Positions 1 to 8,486 of a stretch of DNA of 64,000 nt are shown here, in pieces; the first letter of the stretch is position 1, and each line of letters begins with the position of its first letter. The DNA comes from Algibacter miyuki (GTDB lineage: Bacteria; Bacteroidota; Bacteroidia; Flavobacteriales; Flavobacteriaceae). The notes under the pieces were generated by a model. The model ran no database searches and had not been told where the DNA came from. It saw only the letters and a program-made list of their open reading frames with translations. The stretch is taken from NCBI RefSeq assembly GCF_042427745.1, contig NZ_JBHMFA010000010.1; one strand, 5' to 3'. Position numbers and translations under genes: made by a program.

Positions 1-2956
1 ATTTACAGTGAATTTAACACAAGTTCATATCGAGGAAGATGCTGCAAAATTGATGCATGAGAAAAAAATATCTCTAGTTGATTTCAATAAAGCAGGTGTT
101 CCACTTATTGAAATTGTTACAGAACCTTGTATTCGCCATATTGAAGATGCTTCAACCTATGCGCAATACATTCAGCGTATTGTTCAAAACTTAAAAATAT
201 CTGAAGCTAACCTTGAAAAAGGAGAGTTTAAATCGGATGTTTCTGTATCGCTTCGTAAAAAACAGAGCTACGAACTAAACCCGAGAACTGAGATTAAAAA
301 CTTAAACTCGTTTAAGTTTATGATTGATGCTTTGAAGGAAGAAGTAGAAAAGCAACTTAATTATTACATCGAGAATAAAGCTTTTAGACCAGACCAAACT
401 ACGGTGCTTTGGGATGCCGATTTAAAGCAAACAAAAACCATGCGTAAAAAGGAATTCGAGGCCGATTACCGTTTTATTTCGGAGCCCGATTTACCTTTTG
501 TAAGCATTAAAGATGTTGTAGAATCTATTGATGTTGATTTAAGCACACTCCCTTTTGCTGTAGAATCTATTTTAATAAAAGGCGGTGTTTTACCTCAAGA
601 TGCTAAGTTTTTTACAGCCGATTCATTACGTTCGGAAACCTTTGTTGCTATTAATAATGAATTGAAAGATCCATCATTCGTTGCAAAAACGTTAACCAAT
701 AATATTAAAGCTGAAGATTATACAAGTATTGAAAATATTTCAGATTTTATAGAAATTTTCAACTTATTCAAAAATGAAAAAGTAACGCCTGTTTTAGCAC
801 AAAACGCTATTAAATCGCTGTTAGAAGATTCAAAATTCGATTACAAAACGTATTTTGAAGCCAATACTATTTCCGAAGAAAAAATAGAGAATGCCATTGC
901 AAAGGTTATTTCTGAAAATGAAGCTGTTGCCAGTGATATTAAATCTGGAAACCAAGGAAAAGCTGGTATTTTAGTAGGAAAGGTAATTGCTATAATTGGT
1001 AAAGGTGCTTCAGGAAAAGTAATTCGTGAAGGGATTTTAAAACAAGTTCAAACTTCTGGAGCTAATATTGAAGCTGTTGCCACTAGTCAACAACCAGAAA
1101 CGAACAAAGTTCAAACTGTAAAACAAAAAGAAGAGGAAGTTCTACCGGAAATTCCTTTAATTATAAAAGACGAATATAGAACGCATGTCATCTCGGATGT
1201 ATCTGAAGATAACATTGCAGAAACCGTGACGTTTTCAGGATGGGTGTCTTCTGTACGAGATCATGGTGAATTAATGTTTATTGATTTACGCGATTCAAGT
1301 ACTCAAATTTTCCAAGTCCGTTTAAGCCGAGAATCTTTCGCGAATTTAGACGAACTTGTAAAACTAAAACCAGAATCTGTTATTACCGTGACTGGTACTA
1401 TTGTTCAACGTAAAGAAGACGACTATAATGCGGCTTTAAAAACAGGAACTATAGAATTAGAAGCGACAGATTTAGATATTTTAAACCTGTCTAAAACGCT
1501 TCCTTTTGAAATTAAACGCGCTACAAAAACGAATGAAAACGTTCGTTTTCAGTATAAATATTTAGATCACAGAAATGACGATGTGCGTCGTGTTATTGTT
1601 AATCGCCATAAAGTGATTAAAATGATGCGTGATATTTTGGACGATGATGATTTCCTAGAAATTGAAACGCCAATTTTAAGTGCAGGAACCGATGAAGGCG
1701 CTCGTGAATTTATTGTACCAACCCGTAAGCAAGCCGGTTTATTTTACACTTTACCTCAAGCCCCACAACAGTTTAAACAAATGTTGATGGTTAGTGGTTA
1801 TGAGAAATATTTCCAAATTGCACGTTGTTTTAGAGATGAAGATTCTCGTGGCGATCGCCAACCAGAATTTACACAACTCGATATAGAAATGGCTTACGCA
1901 AGTATGCAACAAATTATCGATTTAAACACGAAAATGTTTAACGCGATTGTGAAGAAAATATATGGCAAAAAATGGGTTTTACATCCGTTTGAAGTAATTA
2001 CATATAAGGAAGCTATGGATTTTTACGGTTGCGACCGTCCAGATTTACGTTTCGGTTTAAAGCTGCAAGACATTACCGAAATTGTAAAAGAAACCAGCTT
2101 CCAAGTATTTAGTAAACCTATTGATGAAGGTGGTATTGTAAAATGCATAAAAGTTTCTGCCGAAGAACAAGGAAAAAAACGCTTATCTAAAGGACAGATT
2201 GAAAAACTTACCGGCATCGCGCAACAACATGGTTTAGGTGGTTTAGCCTATATTATTGTAAATGAAAACGATTTACAATCGCCAATTATTAAATTTTTAG
2301 GTGAAGATATTGCTGCTGGAATTATAAAAACTACCAACGCTCAAGTTGGTGATATTGTGTTTTTCTCGGCTGCCGATTATGAAACAGCAAATAAAGCTTT
2401 AGATGCAGTGCGCCAAGAGTTAGGAAGCATGCTGCGTTTGATTAATCCGAAAGAATTACGACCTGCTTGGGTTGTAGATTTCCCGATGTTTGAAAAAACA
2501 GATGAAGGCCGTTGGACCTTTACACACAACCCATTCTCGATGCCTGCAATTTACGATATCGACAAACACATGAATGGTAACGAAGATGAAATTGGAAGCA
2601 TTATTGCGCAGCAATATGATTTAATTCTGAATGGTTACGAAATTGGTGGCGGATCGGTGCGTGCACACAAACCAGAAATTCTAGAAGCAACCTATAAAAA
2701 CATGGGTTATAATAAGGAAGAGATGATGAAAAGTGTTGGAACCATGTATAAAGCCTTCCATTACGGAGCACCACCACACGGCGGAATTGCCTGGGGTGTA
2801 GACCGTTTAATGATGATTTTAGAGAAAAAAGCATCCATTAGAGAGGTTATGGCATTTCCAAAAACAGGAACTAGTGAAGATTTACTTTTTGGTGCGCCTT
2901 CATTATTATCTGATAAAAAAGTAGAAGAAATGAATGTTAAAGTGATGCGTAAGTAG
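1..2956 (+). CDS. gatB/aspS: GatB/AspS fusion: amidotransferase subunit B plus aspartate--tRNA ligase (5' truncated)
   Basis: The reading frame is open to the left edge, so the true start lies outside the window and roughly the first 120 GatB residues are missing. Residues 1-350 of the visible part are GatB: the cradle domain (VPLIEIVTEP, GEFKSDVSVS, RTEIKNLNS) and the C-terminal YqeY-like tail (SGNQGKAGILVGKVI). A linker of about 40 residues rich in Q, K and E follows. From about residue 395 the protein is a complete bacterial-type AspRS: OB-fold anticodon domain (SGWVSSVRDHGELMFIDLRD), class II motif 2 (FRDEDSRGDRQPEFTQLD), the inserted GAD domain, and motif 3 with GVDR where GLDR is usual. 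GatB transamidates Glu-tRNAGln or Asp-tRNAAsn in GatCAB; AspRS charges tRNAAsp. No stop or frameshift separates the halves. I know this fusion from flavobacterial annotations. GatA and GatC are not in the window. Confidence 0.95.
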   Translation, partial: FTVNLTQVHIEEDAAKLMHEKKISLVDFNKAGVPLIEIVTEPCIRHIEDASTYAQYIQRIVQNLKISEANLEKGEFKSDVSVSLRKKQSYELNPRTEIKNLNSFKFMIDALKEEVEKQLNYYIENKAFRPDQTTVLWDADLKQTKTMRKKEFEADYRFISEPDLPFVSIKDVVESIDVDLSTLPFAVESILIKGGVLPQDAKFFTADSLRSETFVAINNELKDPSFVAKTLTNNIKAEDYTSIENISDFIEIFNLFKNEKVTPVLAQNAIKSLLEDSKFDYKTYFEANTISEEKIENAIAKVISENEAVASDIKSGNQGKAGILVGKVIAIIGKGASGKVIREGILKQVQTSGANIEAVATSQQPETNKVQTVKQKEEEVLPEIPLIIKDEYRTHVISDVSEDNIAETVTFSGWVSSVRDHGELMFIDLRDSSTQIFQVRLSRESFANLDELVKLKPESVITVTGTIVQRKEDDYNAALKTGTIELEATDLDILNLSKTLPFEIKRATKTNENVRFQYKYLDHRNDDVRRVIVNRHKVIKMMRDILDDDDFLEIETPILSAGTDEGAREFIVPTRKQAGLFYTLPQAPQQFKQMLMVSGYEKYFQIARCFRDEDSRGDRQPEFTQLDIEMAYASMQQIIDLNTKMFNAIVKKIYGKKWVLHPFEVITYKEAMDFYGCDRPDLRFGLKLQDITEIVKETSFQVFSKPIDEGGIVKCIKVSAEEQGKKRLSKGQIEKLTGIAQQHGLGGLAYIIVNENDLQSPIIKFLGEDIAAGIIKTTNAQVGDIVFFSAADYETANKALDAVRQELGSMLRLINPKELRPAWVVDFPMFEKTDEGRWTFTHNPFSMPAIYDIDKHMNGNEDEIGSIIAQQYDLILNGYEIGGGSVRAHKPEILEATYKNMGYNKEEMMKSVGTMYKAFHYGAPPHGGIAWGVDRLMMILEKKASIREVMAFPKTGTSEDLLFGAPSLLSDKKVEEMNVKVMRK

Positions 2957-2988
2957 GACTTTTCAATTTCATTCAAAATAAATATAAA

Positions 2989-3019
2989 AGCTTCAGTTTA
3001 TTACTGAGGCTTTTTTTTT
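2989..3019 (+). terminator. Rho-independent terminator of gatB/aspS
   Basis: A 9-bp stem with one G-T pair (AGCTTCAGT / ACTGAGGCT), a 5-base loop and a run of nine T residues begin 33 bases after the stop codon. Confidence 0.85.
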
Positions 3020-3075
3020 GTTAGAAACAAAATATACAAACAAGCACAATTACCTAACAACCAATAACGTCTACT

Positions 3076-3378
3076 CTACTTTCCGTCAGCCATATAATAC
3101 AAGCGTTTCAAACTTCTTTTAAGCATGGAAAACCTATAAATACCAATAATAAAAAACAGGCCACTAAAAGCAAGGCCAACAACAGTAAGGTATTTAAAGT
3201 TTGGAAATTCTTTTATTTGATACAATGCTAAGCTTCCTAAGAGCAAATAAAGCGACGAACGTATGTAAGACAACAATGTGCGTTCATTGGCCAAGCGTGT
3301 GCGCTCTATGGCTAAATAATCTCGTAAAATAACTTTTTGGTCTGGTTCAAAATCTCGACCAAAGCGGAGAAGCTTCAT
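3076..3378 (-). CDS. DUF202 family small membrane protein
   Basis: This 100-residue protein carries the DUF202 signature near its N-terminus (LAIERTRLANERTLLSYIRSS, about residues 23-43, read as two overlapping ERTxLA repeats). Two hydrophobic segments follow at about residues 43-57 and 65-83, and a basic tail ends it. It is an inner-membrane protein of unknown function. Its 3' end faces the gatB/aspS terminator and nothing else lies upstream on its strand within 180 bases, so it is probably transcribed alone. The family call rests on the double ERT motif and the size; no substrate or partner can be proposed from the context. Confidence 0.8.
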   Translation of the reverse strand: MKLLRFGRDFEPDQKVILRDYLAIERTRLANERTLLSYIRSSLYLLLGSLALYQIKEFPNFKYLTVVGLAFSGLFFIIGIYRFSMLKRSLKRLYYMADGK

Positions 3379-3557
3379 TTTTGTGAATTTGTATATAAAA
3401 ATACAGTTTTTTATCTAAGTTTAAATAATCTTCCAAAGTCTATTCAAAAAAAGATTAAACAAGATTGTAATCTTTTAGATTATAAACCGACTGTTTCTTG
3501 AAATAACAACTATTTTAGTATATCTAAAAAAATATTTAAAAAATTAAAAATTTTATC

Positions 3558-4100
3558 ATGAAAAAAACAACTGTATTCACAAGTCTTGCTTTCGTATTCG
3601 TAATGTTATTATCAACAAGTGTAAGCGCTCAAAAATTCTCAAAATTAGATAAAAGCCCAATGGATGCGGCTGCTTTCCCTTCGGATTACAAAGACGCAAA
3701 TAAAGACATTAAAATTATTTATAGCCGACCACAATTAAACGGACGTGATTTAGCAACTTTAGCACCAAACGGTAAAGTTTGGAGAGTAGGCGCTAATGAA
3801 GCTGCTGAATTAACATTGTTCTCAGATATGAAATTTGGTGATACCACTGTTAAAGCTGGAACATATACTTTCTATTTAATTCCTAATGAAAACGAATGGA
3901 CTGCAATAATTAATAAAGATTTAAATGTTTGGGGTTCTTATTTCTACAAAGAAGCGAACGATGTTGCTAGATTATCTGTACCGGTAACTTCTGGAGATGA
4001 TTTAGATGCTTTTTCTATTGCTTTTGATGAAGCTGATGGAGCCATAAACATGCATTTAGGTTGGGGAACTACTCGTATTGCTGTACCTTTTGTAAAGTAA
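3558..4100 (+). CDS. DUF2911 domain secreted protein
   Basis: The 180-residue product begins with a clear signal peptide (basic MKKTT, hydrophobic core, VSAQ cleavage region near residue 24). The mature part matches the DUF2911 pattern common in Bacteroidota: a SPMDAA start, then IKIIYSRPQLNGRDL, GKVWRVGANEAAELTLFSD and an AGTYTFYLIPNENEWTAIINK core. The role is unknown; the protein is likely periplasmic or surface-associated. The gene stands alone between a leftward DUF202 gene and a converging antiporter gene, has an A/T-rich leader, and ends at a strong shared terminator. Confidence 0.85.
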   Translation: MKKTTVFTSLAFVFVMLLSTSVSAQKFSKLDKSPMDAAAFPSDYKDANKDIKIIYSRPQLNGRDLATLAPNGKVWRVGANEAAELTLFSDMKFGDTTVKAGTYTFYLIPNENEWTAIINKDLNVWGSYFYKEANDVARLSVPVTSGDDLDAFSIAFDEADGAINMHLGWGTTRIAVPFVK

Positions 4101-4122
4101 TAACAAACTTATCATATATAAA

Positions 4123-4156
4123 AATCCCGCAAACTTAAGTTTGCGGGATTTTTTTT
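4123..4156. terminator. Bidirectional terminator between DUF2911 and antiporter genes
   Basis: A perfect 14-bp inverted repeat centred on TTAA (AATCCCGCAAACTT and its complement) is followed by a T run on the + strand. It lies between two converging genes and can serve both. Confidence 0.9.
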
Positions 4157-4200
4157 GATTCTTTTATAATGTCTTAATCGATATCTATTAAAATGGAATT

Positions 4201-5442
4201 TTAAGAATATATTTTTTTTACAACTTTCCCAATACTTAAACCTTGTACTATAATTGAGAACAACACAATAATATAAGTTACATGAAGTATTAAATCTCCT
4301 GAAAGTTCTTTACTTAAACTTAATGCTAACGCAATAGAAATACCACCTCGTAATCCGCCCCAAGTTAAAACAACAACGGTTTTAATGGGTTTCTTTTCTT
4401 CGTGTTTTAATAATGAATATGGTAAAAGCACAGAAACGAATCGTGCTAAAAGCACAATTAAAACACCAAGAACACCTAATAAAATATAATTTGTATTAAA
4501 ATTTAATAAATGAATAGCAAGCCCTATAAGCACAAAGAGAATACCATTAAATACATCGTCTAAAATCTCCCAAAAGGAACTAATCGCCTTTTGTATTTGG
4601 TTTTTATCTTCATTAACATGAATTTTATTCCCTATATATAGTCCTGCCACAACCATCGCCAATGGTGCCGATGTATGTAATATAAATGCACCCGCGGTAC
4701 CCCCCATAACAGTAGCAAGTGTAATCATGACCGCTAATTGGGGATTTTCCTTTAAAGACTGAATACATTTTAAACCTAAAAAACCAATGAACAATCCGTA
4801 AAGTACTCCACCAACTGCTTCTTCTAAAAACAGCATTCCTATTTCGGCTCCAATCTCTGTATTACTATACTCACCAGTCGCTTGAGCTATTAACAGTATT
4901 CCTGAAAACACAACCACACCAATACCATCATTAAACAACGATTCGCCTTCTATTTTAATCCCTAAACTTTCGGCAATATTCGCTTTTTTCAAAATAGCCA
5001 TAACAGCGATTGGATCGGTTGGAGATATTAAAGCCCCAAATAGCAGTGCATCCAAAAATGGTAATTTCACACCAATAAGTTGAGCTCCGAAAAAGGTTAA
5101 GCCTCCAACTAAAAATGTAGATATAAGCACTCCAAAAGTTGCAAATAGAAAAATAGATTTTTTTTCTTTAGCAAGTGCCGCGAGGTTAACATGTAACGCG
5201 CCAGCAAATAACAAAAAACTTAAAATACCATTAAGTAACAGTGTTTTAAAATCTGCATTAACAATAATGTTATAAAAGAATTTATAAAGTTCAGGAAAAA
5301 CAATTTCACTTAGCTTTATAGGAACAATTAATATTAAACTCAAAACCATTAACCCGATAGTGGTTGGCAATTTTAACCATTTATAATTAGTGTAATTAAA
5401 AAGTGTCGCTATTGTAAATATAATACTGAAGGATTCGAACAT
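4201..5442 (-). CDS. CPA1-type Na+/H+ antiporter (NhaP-like)
   Basis: This 413-residue inner-membrane protein is hydrophobic over almost its full length, with about 12 membrane segments. It carries the landmarks of the CPA1 monovalent cation:proton antiporters: ALISPTDPIAVMAIL (the conserved TDP region with the ion-binding Asp), EGESLFNDGIGVV (second conserved Asp) and TWGGLRGGISIALAL near the C-terminus. It would exchange Na+ or K+ for H+ to control internal pH and salt, which fits a marine habitat. It lacks the long cytoplasmic tail of some family members. It is convergent with the DUF2911 gene and sits upstream of no obvious partner; the next leftward gene begins 89 bases before it. Confidence 0.9.
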   Translation of the reverse strand: MFESFSIIFTIATLFNYTNYKWLKLPTTIGLMVLSLILIVPIKLSEIVFPELYKFFYNIIVNADFKTLLLNGILSFLLFAGALHVNLAALAKEKKSIFLFATFGVLISTFLVGGLTFFGAQLIGVKLPFLDALLFGALISPTDPIAVMAILKKANIAESLGIKIEGESLFNDGIGVVVFSGILLIAQATGEYSNTEIGAEIGMLFLEEAVGGVLYGLFIGFLGLKCIQSLKENPQLAVMITLATVMGGTAGAFILHTSAPLAMVVAGLYIGNKIHVNEDKNQIQKAISSFWEILDDVFNGILFVLIGLAIHLLNFNTNYILLGVLGVLIVLLARFVSVLLPYSLLKHEEKKPIKTVVVLTWGGLRGGISIALALSLSKELSGDLILHVTYIIVLFSIIVQGLSIGKVVKKIYS

Positions 5443-5530
5443 TTTATTTAGATGGTATTAAAATATTTCATTACGAAAATAACAATAGAAAGATAAAACT
5501 TCCTATTGAATTAATAATAAGATATTAGAT

Positions 5531-5902
5531 TTAATCTATTGTGTTCTGAAATTGATTTTGCCGAATTGTTACTGCCCTAAAGGAAAATGTTACTAAAGAA
5601 AAAAGTCCGATGAGGGCGAAGAAAATAGCTAAAACACTGGTATACAACGAAGTTTTCCCAACTTCATATAAACCATTTATAACAGCAGATATTAATAAAA
5701 GTGCTACAGCAACATAGAAAAAAACCATAGCCATATTAAGCAACTTCAATTGTTTTAATTTTCTTGCAATAATGGTTTTCTTTTTAGAACTTTCAATCAG
5801 TACGTTTATTTCATTACTCAAAGTGACCATTAAGTTTGAAGTTGAAAGAATAAGCAATCCTAAACCAGGCACAATTGTAATTGGTAAATACCAGTTTTCC
5901 AT
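5531..5902 (-). CDS. Small membrane protein, probable DUF2721
   Basis: The 123-residue product has an N-terminal hydrophobic segment (residues 6-22, PITIVPGLGLLILSTSNLM), a basic amphipathic stretch (residues 38-53), and two further membrane segments at about 54-75 and 85-108. The layout and the N-terminal PGLGLLILSTSN motif resemble DUF2721 proteins, whose function is unknown. It precedes the antiporter gene on the same strand with an 88-base gap, so the two could share a transcript. The family assignment is moderate and from memory only. Confidence 0.6.
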   Translation of the reverse strand: MENWYLPITIVPGLGLLILSTSNLMVTLSNEINVLIESSKKKTIIARKLKQLKLLNMAMVFFYVAVALLLISAVINGLYEVGKTSLYTSVLAIFFALIGLFSLVTFSFRAVTIRQNQFQNTID

Positions 5903-5984
5903 GAGAATTTATTTTTAAACCGTTTTGAGCAAGTTATTTTGTGCGCCCCTTGTATGATTCTGTTTCATCGCAATACATATCTAA

Positions 5985-6187
5985 CTAGGTTTCTAAATAT
6001 GCATCACGATTAAATAATCCTACCAACCAATGGTCTCCTTTAATTTTAGTTAAAATATACGAAGTACTTTATTATTATCTTTTGAAACTCCAGAATCTAC
6101 ACGATAATCCCATCCATTTACGAGTACGCGTTCTGGCTGCTTGCTTTCTAAATTGTTTGTTCGAACAATAACCACCGGTCTTTTCAT
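5985..6187 (-). pseudogene. Small gene broken by a one-base deletion (about 67 codons)
   Basis: The ATG at 6187 overlaps the stop of the upstream membrane-protein gene (ATGA), so it is in operon position. The frame runs 45 codons (MKRPVVIVRTNNLESK, VLVNGWDYRVDSGVSKDNNK) and then hits a stop at 6050-6052. In the next frame the sequence continues as sensible protein to a stop at 5985: STSYILTKIKGDHWLVGLF followed by NRDAYLET. Adding one A in the A run after DNNK joins the two pieces exactly. It is either a recently inactivated gene or a homopolymer sequencing error. I do not recognise the product; it is small, polar and has no signal peptide. Confidence 0.55.
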
Positions 6188-6552
6188 AATTTAAAATTTA
6201 ATATTTTAAAAAGCATTAAACTACTAAAAAGCAATAATGAATAATAGCACATGGGTGTACCAAAAGCTGTTTTCGGGCATTCGGCATAACCTAAAAGCTG
6301 CATGATTGAAGCAACTAAAGCAATACTACATGCTAAGCCTGCAAACAGAAAGTATAGCACGTTCCATTTTTTTAGAATATGTGCTATCAGCGGAATAAGA
6401 AAACAGATTAGAATAACCAAACACATGGGGATGCCCATTATTTTTGGGCAGCCTTCACCTGTTTTTAATTCTTCAATAACTAATCCGCCAGCTCCATATA
6501 CACCTATTATAAGCACACCAAGAATAGCATAATATGTAATTCTTTTTAGCAT
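6184..6552 (-). CDS. Four-helix membrane protein with two periplasmic Cys pairs
   Basis: This 122-residue protein has four membrane segments, about residues 8-28, 45-60, 65-87 and 103-120. Each periplasm-side loop carries the same motif: C35-P-K-I-M-G-I-P-M-C44 in loop 1 and C92-P-K-T-A-F-G-T-P-M-C102 in loop 2. The two halves therefore look like an internal duplication. Two Cys pairs in the two loops facing the same side is the arrangement seen in DsbB-type quinone-linked thiol oxidases, but no DsbB or VKOR motif is visible, so this is only an analogy. The gene overlaps the upstream double-CxxC gene at TAATG and the downstream broken gene at ATGA, so all three are translationally coupled. 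Confidence 0.75.
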   Translation of the reverse strand: MLKRITYYAILGVLIIGVYGAGGLVIEELKTGEGCPKIMGIPMCLVILICFLIPLIAHILKKWNVLYFLFAGLACSIALVASIMQLLGYAECPKTAFGTPMCYYSLLLFSSLMLFKILNFKL

Positions 6553-6821
6553 TATTGGCTAGTTACAACTACGCAAGTAGGGCATTCTGTACCTTTAACT
6601 GTGCTTTTAAGCTTAATCCCATCGAGGTGTGTTACTACAAATTTCTGCACAAATGCATAATTAGCACTATGGTTATTAACACTTATTTGCATATCCTCAT
6701 ACTTTTCTCTTATGAGGTTATCGTACTCTTGATGCCCCCAACAATTAGGACAATAGCCTTTAGATAAATCGTTAATTTCTTTTTCCTTGCCCTTGCCTAA
6801 TAATTGTTTTATAAAATTCAT
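6552..6821 (-). CDS. Small double-CxxC protein (zinc-ribbon-like)
   Basis: The 89-residue product is soluble, starts with a basic stretch, and has two CxxC pairs, C24-P-N-C27 and C80-P-T-C83, about 50 residues apart. This is typical of a structural zinc site; a redox role is possible given the Cys-rich membrane neighbour. No signal peptide is present, so it is cytoplasmic. It lies 3 bases after the UnbV-like gene and overlaps the next gene, inside a four- or five-gene leftward operon. I have seen similar flavobacterial proteins annotated only as hypothetical. Confidence 0.75.
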   Translation of the reverse strand: MNFIKQLLGKGKEKEINDLSKGYCPNCWGHQEYDNLIREKYEDMQISVNNHSANYAFVQKFVVTHLDGIKLKSTVKGTECPTCVVVTSQ

Positions 6822-6824
6822 CTC

Positions 6825-8486
6825 TTAGTTTTTTAATTCTACTATTTCTATATCTGTTTCTTCTACAATAGGTGCTTTAACCTGTGGTTTTAAATCGATA
6901 ACCGAGTTAACCTTCGGGTTATCAACACTAATTTCTTTGTTGTCTGCCAAAAGCACTTTAATATTCAAAACAGTAGATTCTTTACCTAATCCAAATTGAA
7001 GCAATGCCGTTTGATCACTAGCTAAACCTTCCCCGCTTACTAACCAATCGGTTAACGTTTTTGTTGGCGTAGTTACTGTTACCTTTGCTCCTTGTGCATT
7101 TACAGATTCTCCTAAGTCTACTTGTAGATAATTGTTAGTTCCTCCTTTGTTGATATAGGCTAAGGATGGCGAGTCGATGTTTACCCAAATCATATCTAAA
7201 TAACCATCTTGATTAAAATCACTTACTAATGATGTTATAGCGTAATACGGATTAACAACACCACTTTTTTCTTCAGTTGGTGCAAACGTGCCATCTTCCT
7301 TCTGAACTAAAAATCTACTAGGCAGTTTAAACAGTTTATTAGGTGCAAAATCTACATAATTTTCAGCTACCATTAAATCTTGTAAACCATCATTATTCAT
7401 ATCTGCAAAGGTGCAACCCCAAGAAAACTCATAGTCTGCAATTTTAGTCTCTTCCGCTGTATCTGTAAATTTAAAGTTTCCTTCATTTTTAAAAAGAATC
7501 CATTTTTCATTAAATAAAGATGCCTCTTTTATATCGCCTTTCGCAATCGCTCTAGGAAGCGTACTTCCTGTATTAGAAAACATAAAATCTACCAACCCAT
7601 CATTATTATAATCACCAACTGCTAATCCCATTGGGTAGGCGAATTTTTTGGTTAGCGGGTTCGGTTTCATCGTGTATGTTAGGTCGCCGTTGTTTTTATA
7701 AGTTCTTGCTTCACCCGTATCATGCACCACAACTAAATCTAACCAAGAATCGTTATCAATATCAACTAAAACACCTTGAAACGTGTTGTGAACATAGTCT
7801 AAGCCAGCTTCTTTAGTGATACTTACAAAATTTTCGTTTCCTGTGTTTAAAAGTAATTCACTTGTAGAACCGTAAGTGTAATCTTCAAAAATGGTTTGCC
7901 CTTCCATCAGCTCTTTTTTAAGGTAGGTTGCCATAAAAATATCTAAATCACCATCTTTATCAATATCACCAACCGTTAATCCGGCAGGTGTTGATTTTTC
8001 ATTTATTGGTGTGTCAATCTTTTTAGCGCTAAACTTTCCGCCGGTATTATAATAGATTGTTAAACCATCTTCTCTACCAAGTAAAATATCGGTAAATCCG
8101 TTGTTATCAAAATCGGCAGAAACAACACCAACCGTGGTTAACGTACTCCCTTTTTGCTGTAAATTAACTTCGGAAGAAATATCGACAAACTGATTATCAC
8201 GATAAGCAAAAATGGCATCTTCTTGAAACATGCCACCTCCAAAAAAGACTTCGTCTATATTATCGTTATCAATATCTATTAAAGCTGAAGGTGCTATTGG
8301 CAATGATTTAACACCATTATATTGATGTTTAAAATCAATAGCTATTTCTGAAAATAAAGGAATTTTACTATCTTCTATTGTGATATCGTATTTATCTGAA
8401 ACGGAATCGCGCCAGAAAAAACCAAGAATGAGTACAACTAGTAAAAGGATTACTATTCCTGTGAATTTTAGAATTTTTTTAAGCAT
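6825..8486 (-). CDS. CRTAC1-like FG-GAP/VCBS repeat protein with C-terminal ASPIC/UnbV domain
   Basis: The 553-residue product has a single N-terminal hydrophobic segment (residues 7-25) that acts as a signal anchor or uncleaved signal. Seven or so beta-propeller repeats follow, each with a calcium-loop motif: DIDNDNIDE, DFDNNGFTD, DIDKDGDLD, DIDNDSWLD, DYNNDGLVD, DMNNDGLQD and DFNQDGYLD. The last 100 residues match the ASPIC/UnbV domain (NYLQVDLGESVNAQGAKVTV, then a SGEGLASDQ turn). Such proteins are exported, calcium-binding and often surface-bound; their precise roles are mostly unknown. The start overlaps the end of the preceding membrane gene by 8 bases, showing translational coupling. 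Confidence 0.9.
   Translation of the reverse strand: MLKKILKFTGIVILLLVVLILGFFWRDSVSDKYDITIEDSKIPLFSEIAIDFKHQYNGVKSLPIAPSALIDIDNDNIDEVFFGGGMFQEDAIFAYRDNQFVDISSEVNLQQKGSTLTTVGVVSADFDNNGFTDILLGREDGLTIYYNTGGKFSAKKIDTPINEKSTPAGLTVGDIDKDGDLDIFMATYLKKELMEGQTIFEDYTYGSTSELLLNTGNENFVSITKEAGLDYVHNTFQGVLVDIDNDSWLDLVVVHDTGEARTYKNNGDLTYTMKPNPLTKKFAYPMGLAVGDYNNDGLVDFMFSNTGSTLPRAIAKGDIKEASLFNEKWILFKNEGNFKFTDTAEETKIADYEFSWGCTFADMNNDGLQDLMVAENYVDFAPNKLFKLPSRFLVQKEDGTFAPTEEKSGVVNPYYAITSLVSDFNQDGYLDMIWVNIDSPSLAYINKGGTNNYLQVDLGESVNAQGAKVTVTTPTKTLTDWLVSGEGLASDQTALLQFGLGKESTVLNIKVLLADNKEISVDNPKVNSVIDLKPQVKAPIVEETDIEIVELKN

Noticed and set aside
2023..2976. Three open frames antisense to the AspRS part
   Set aside because: They lie opposite conserved AspRS motifs and none shows protein-like features.
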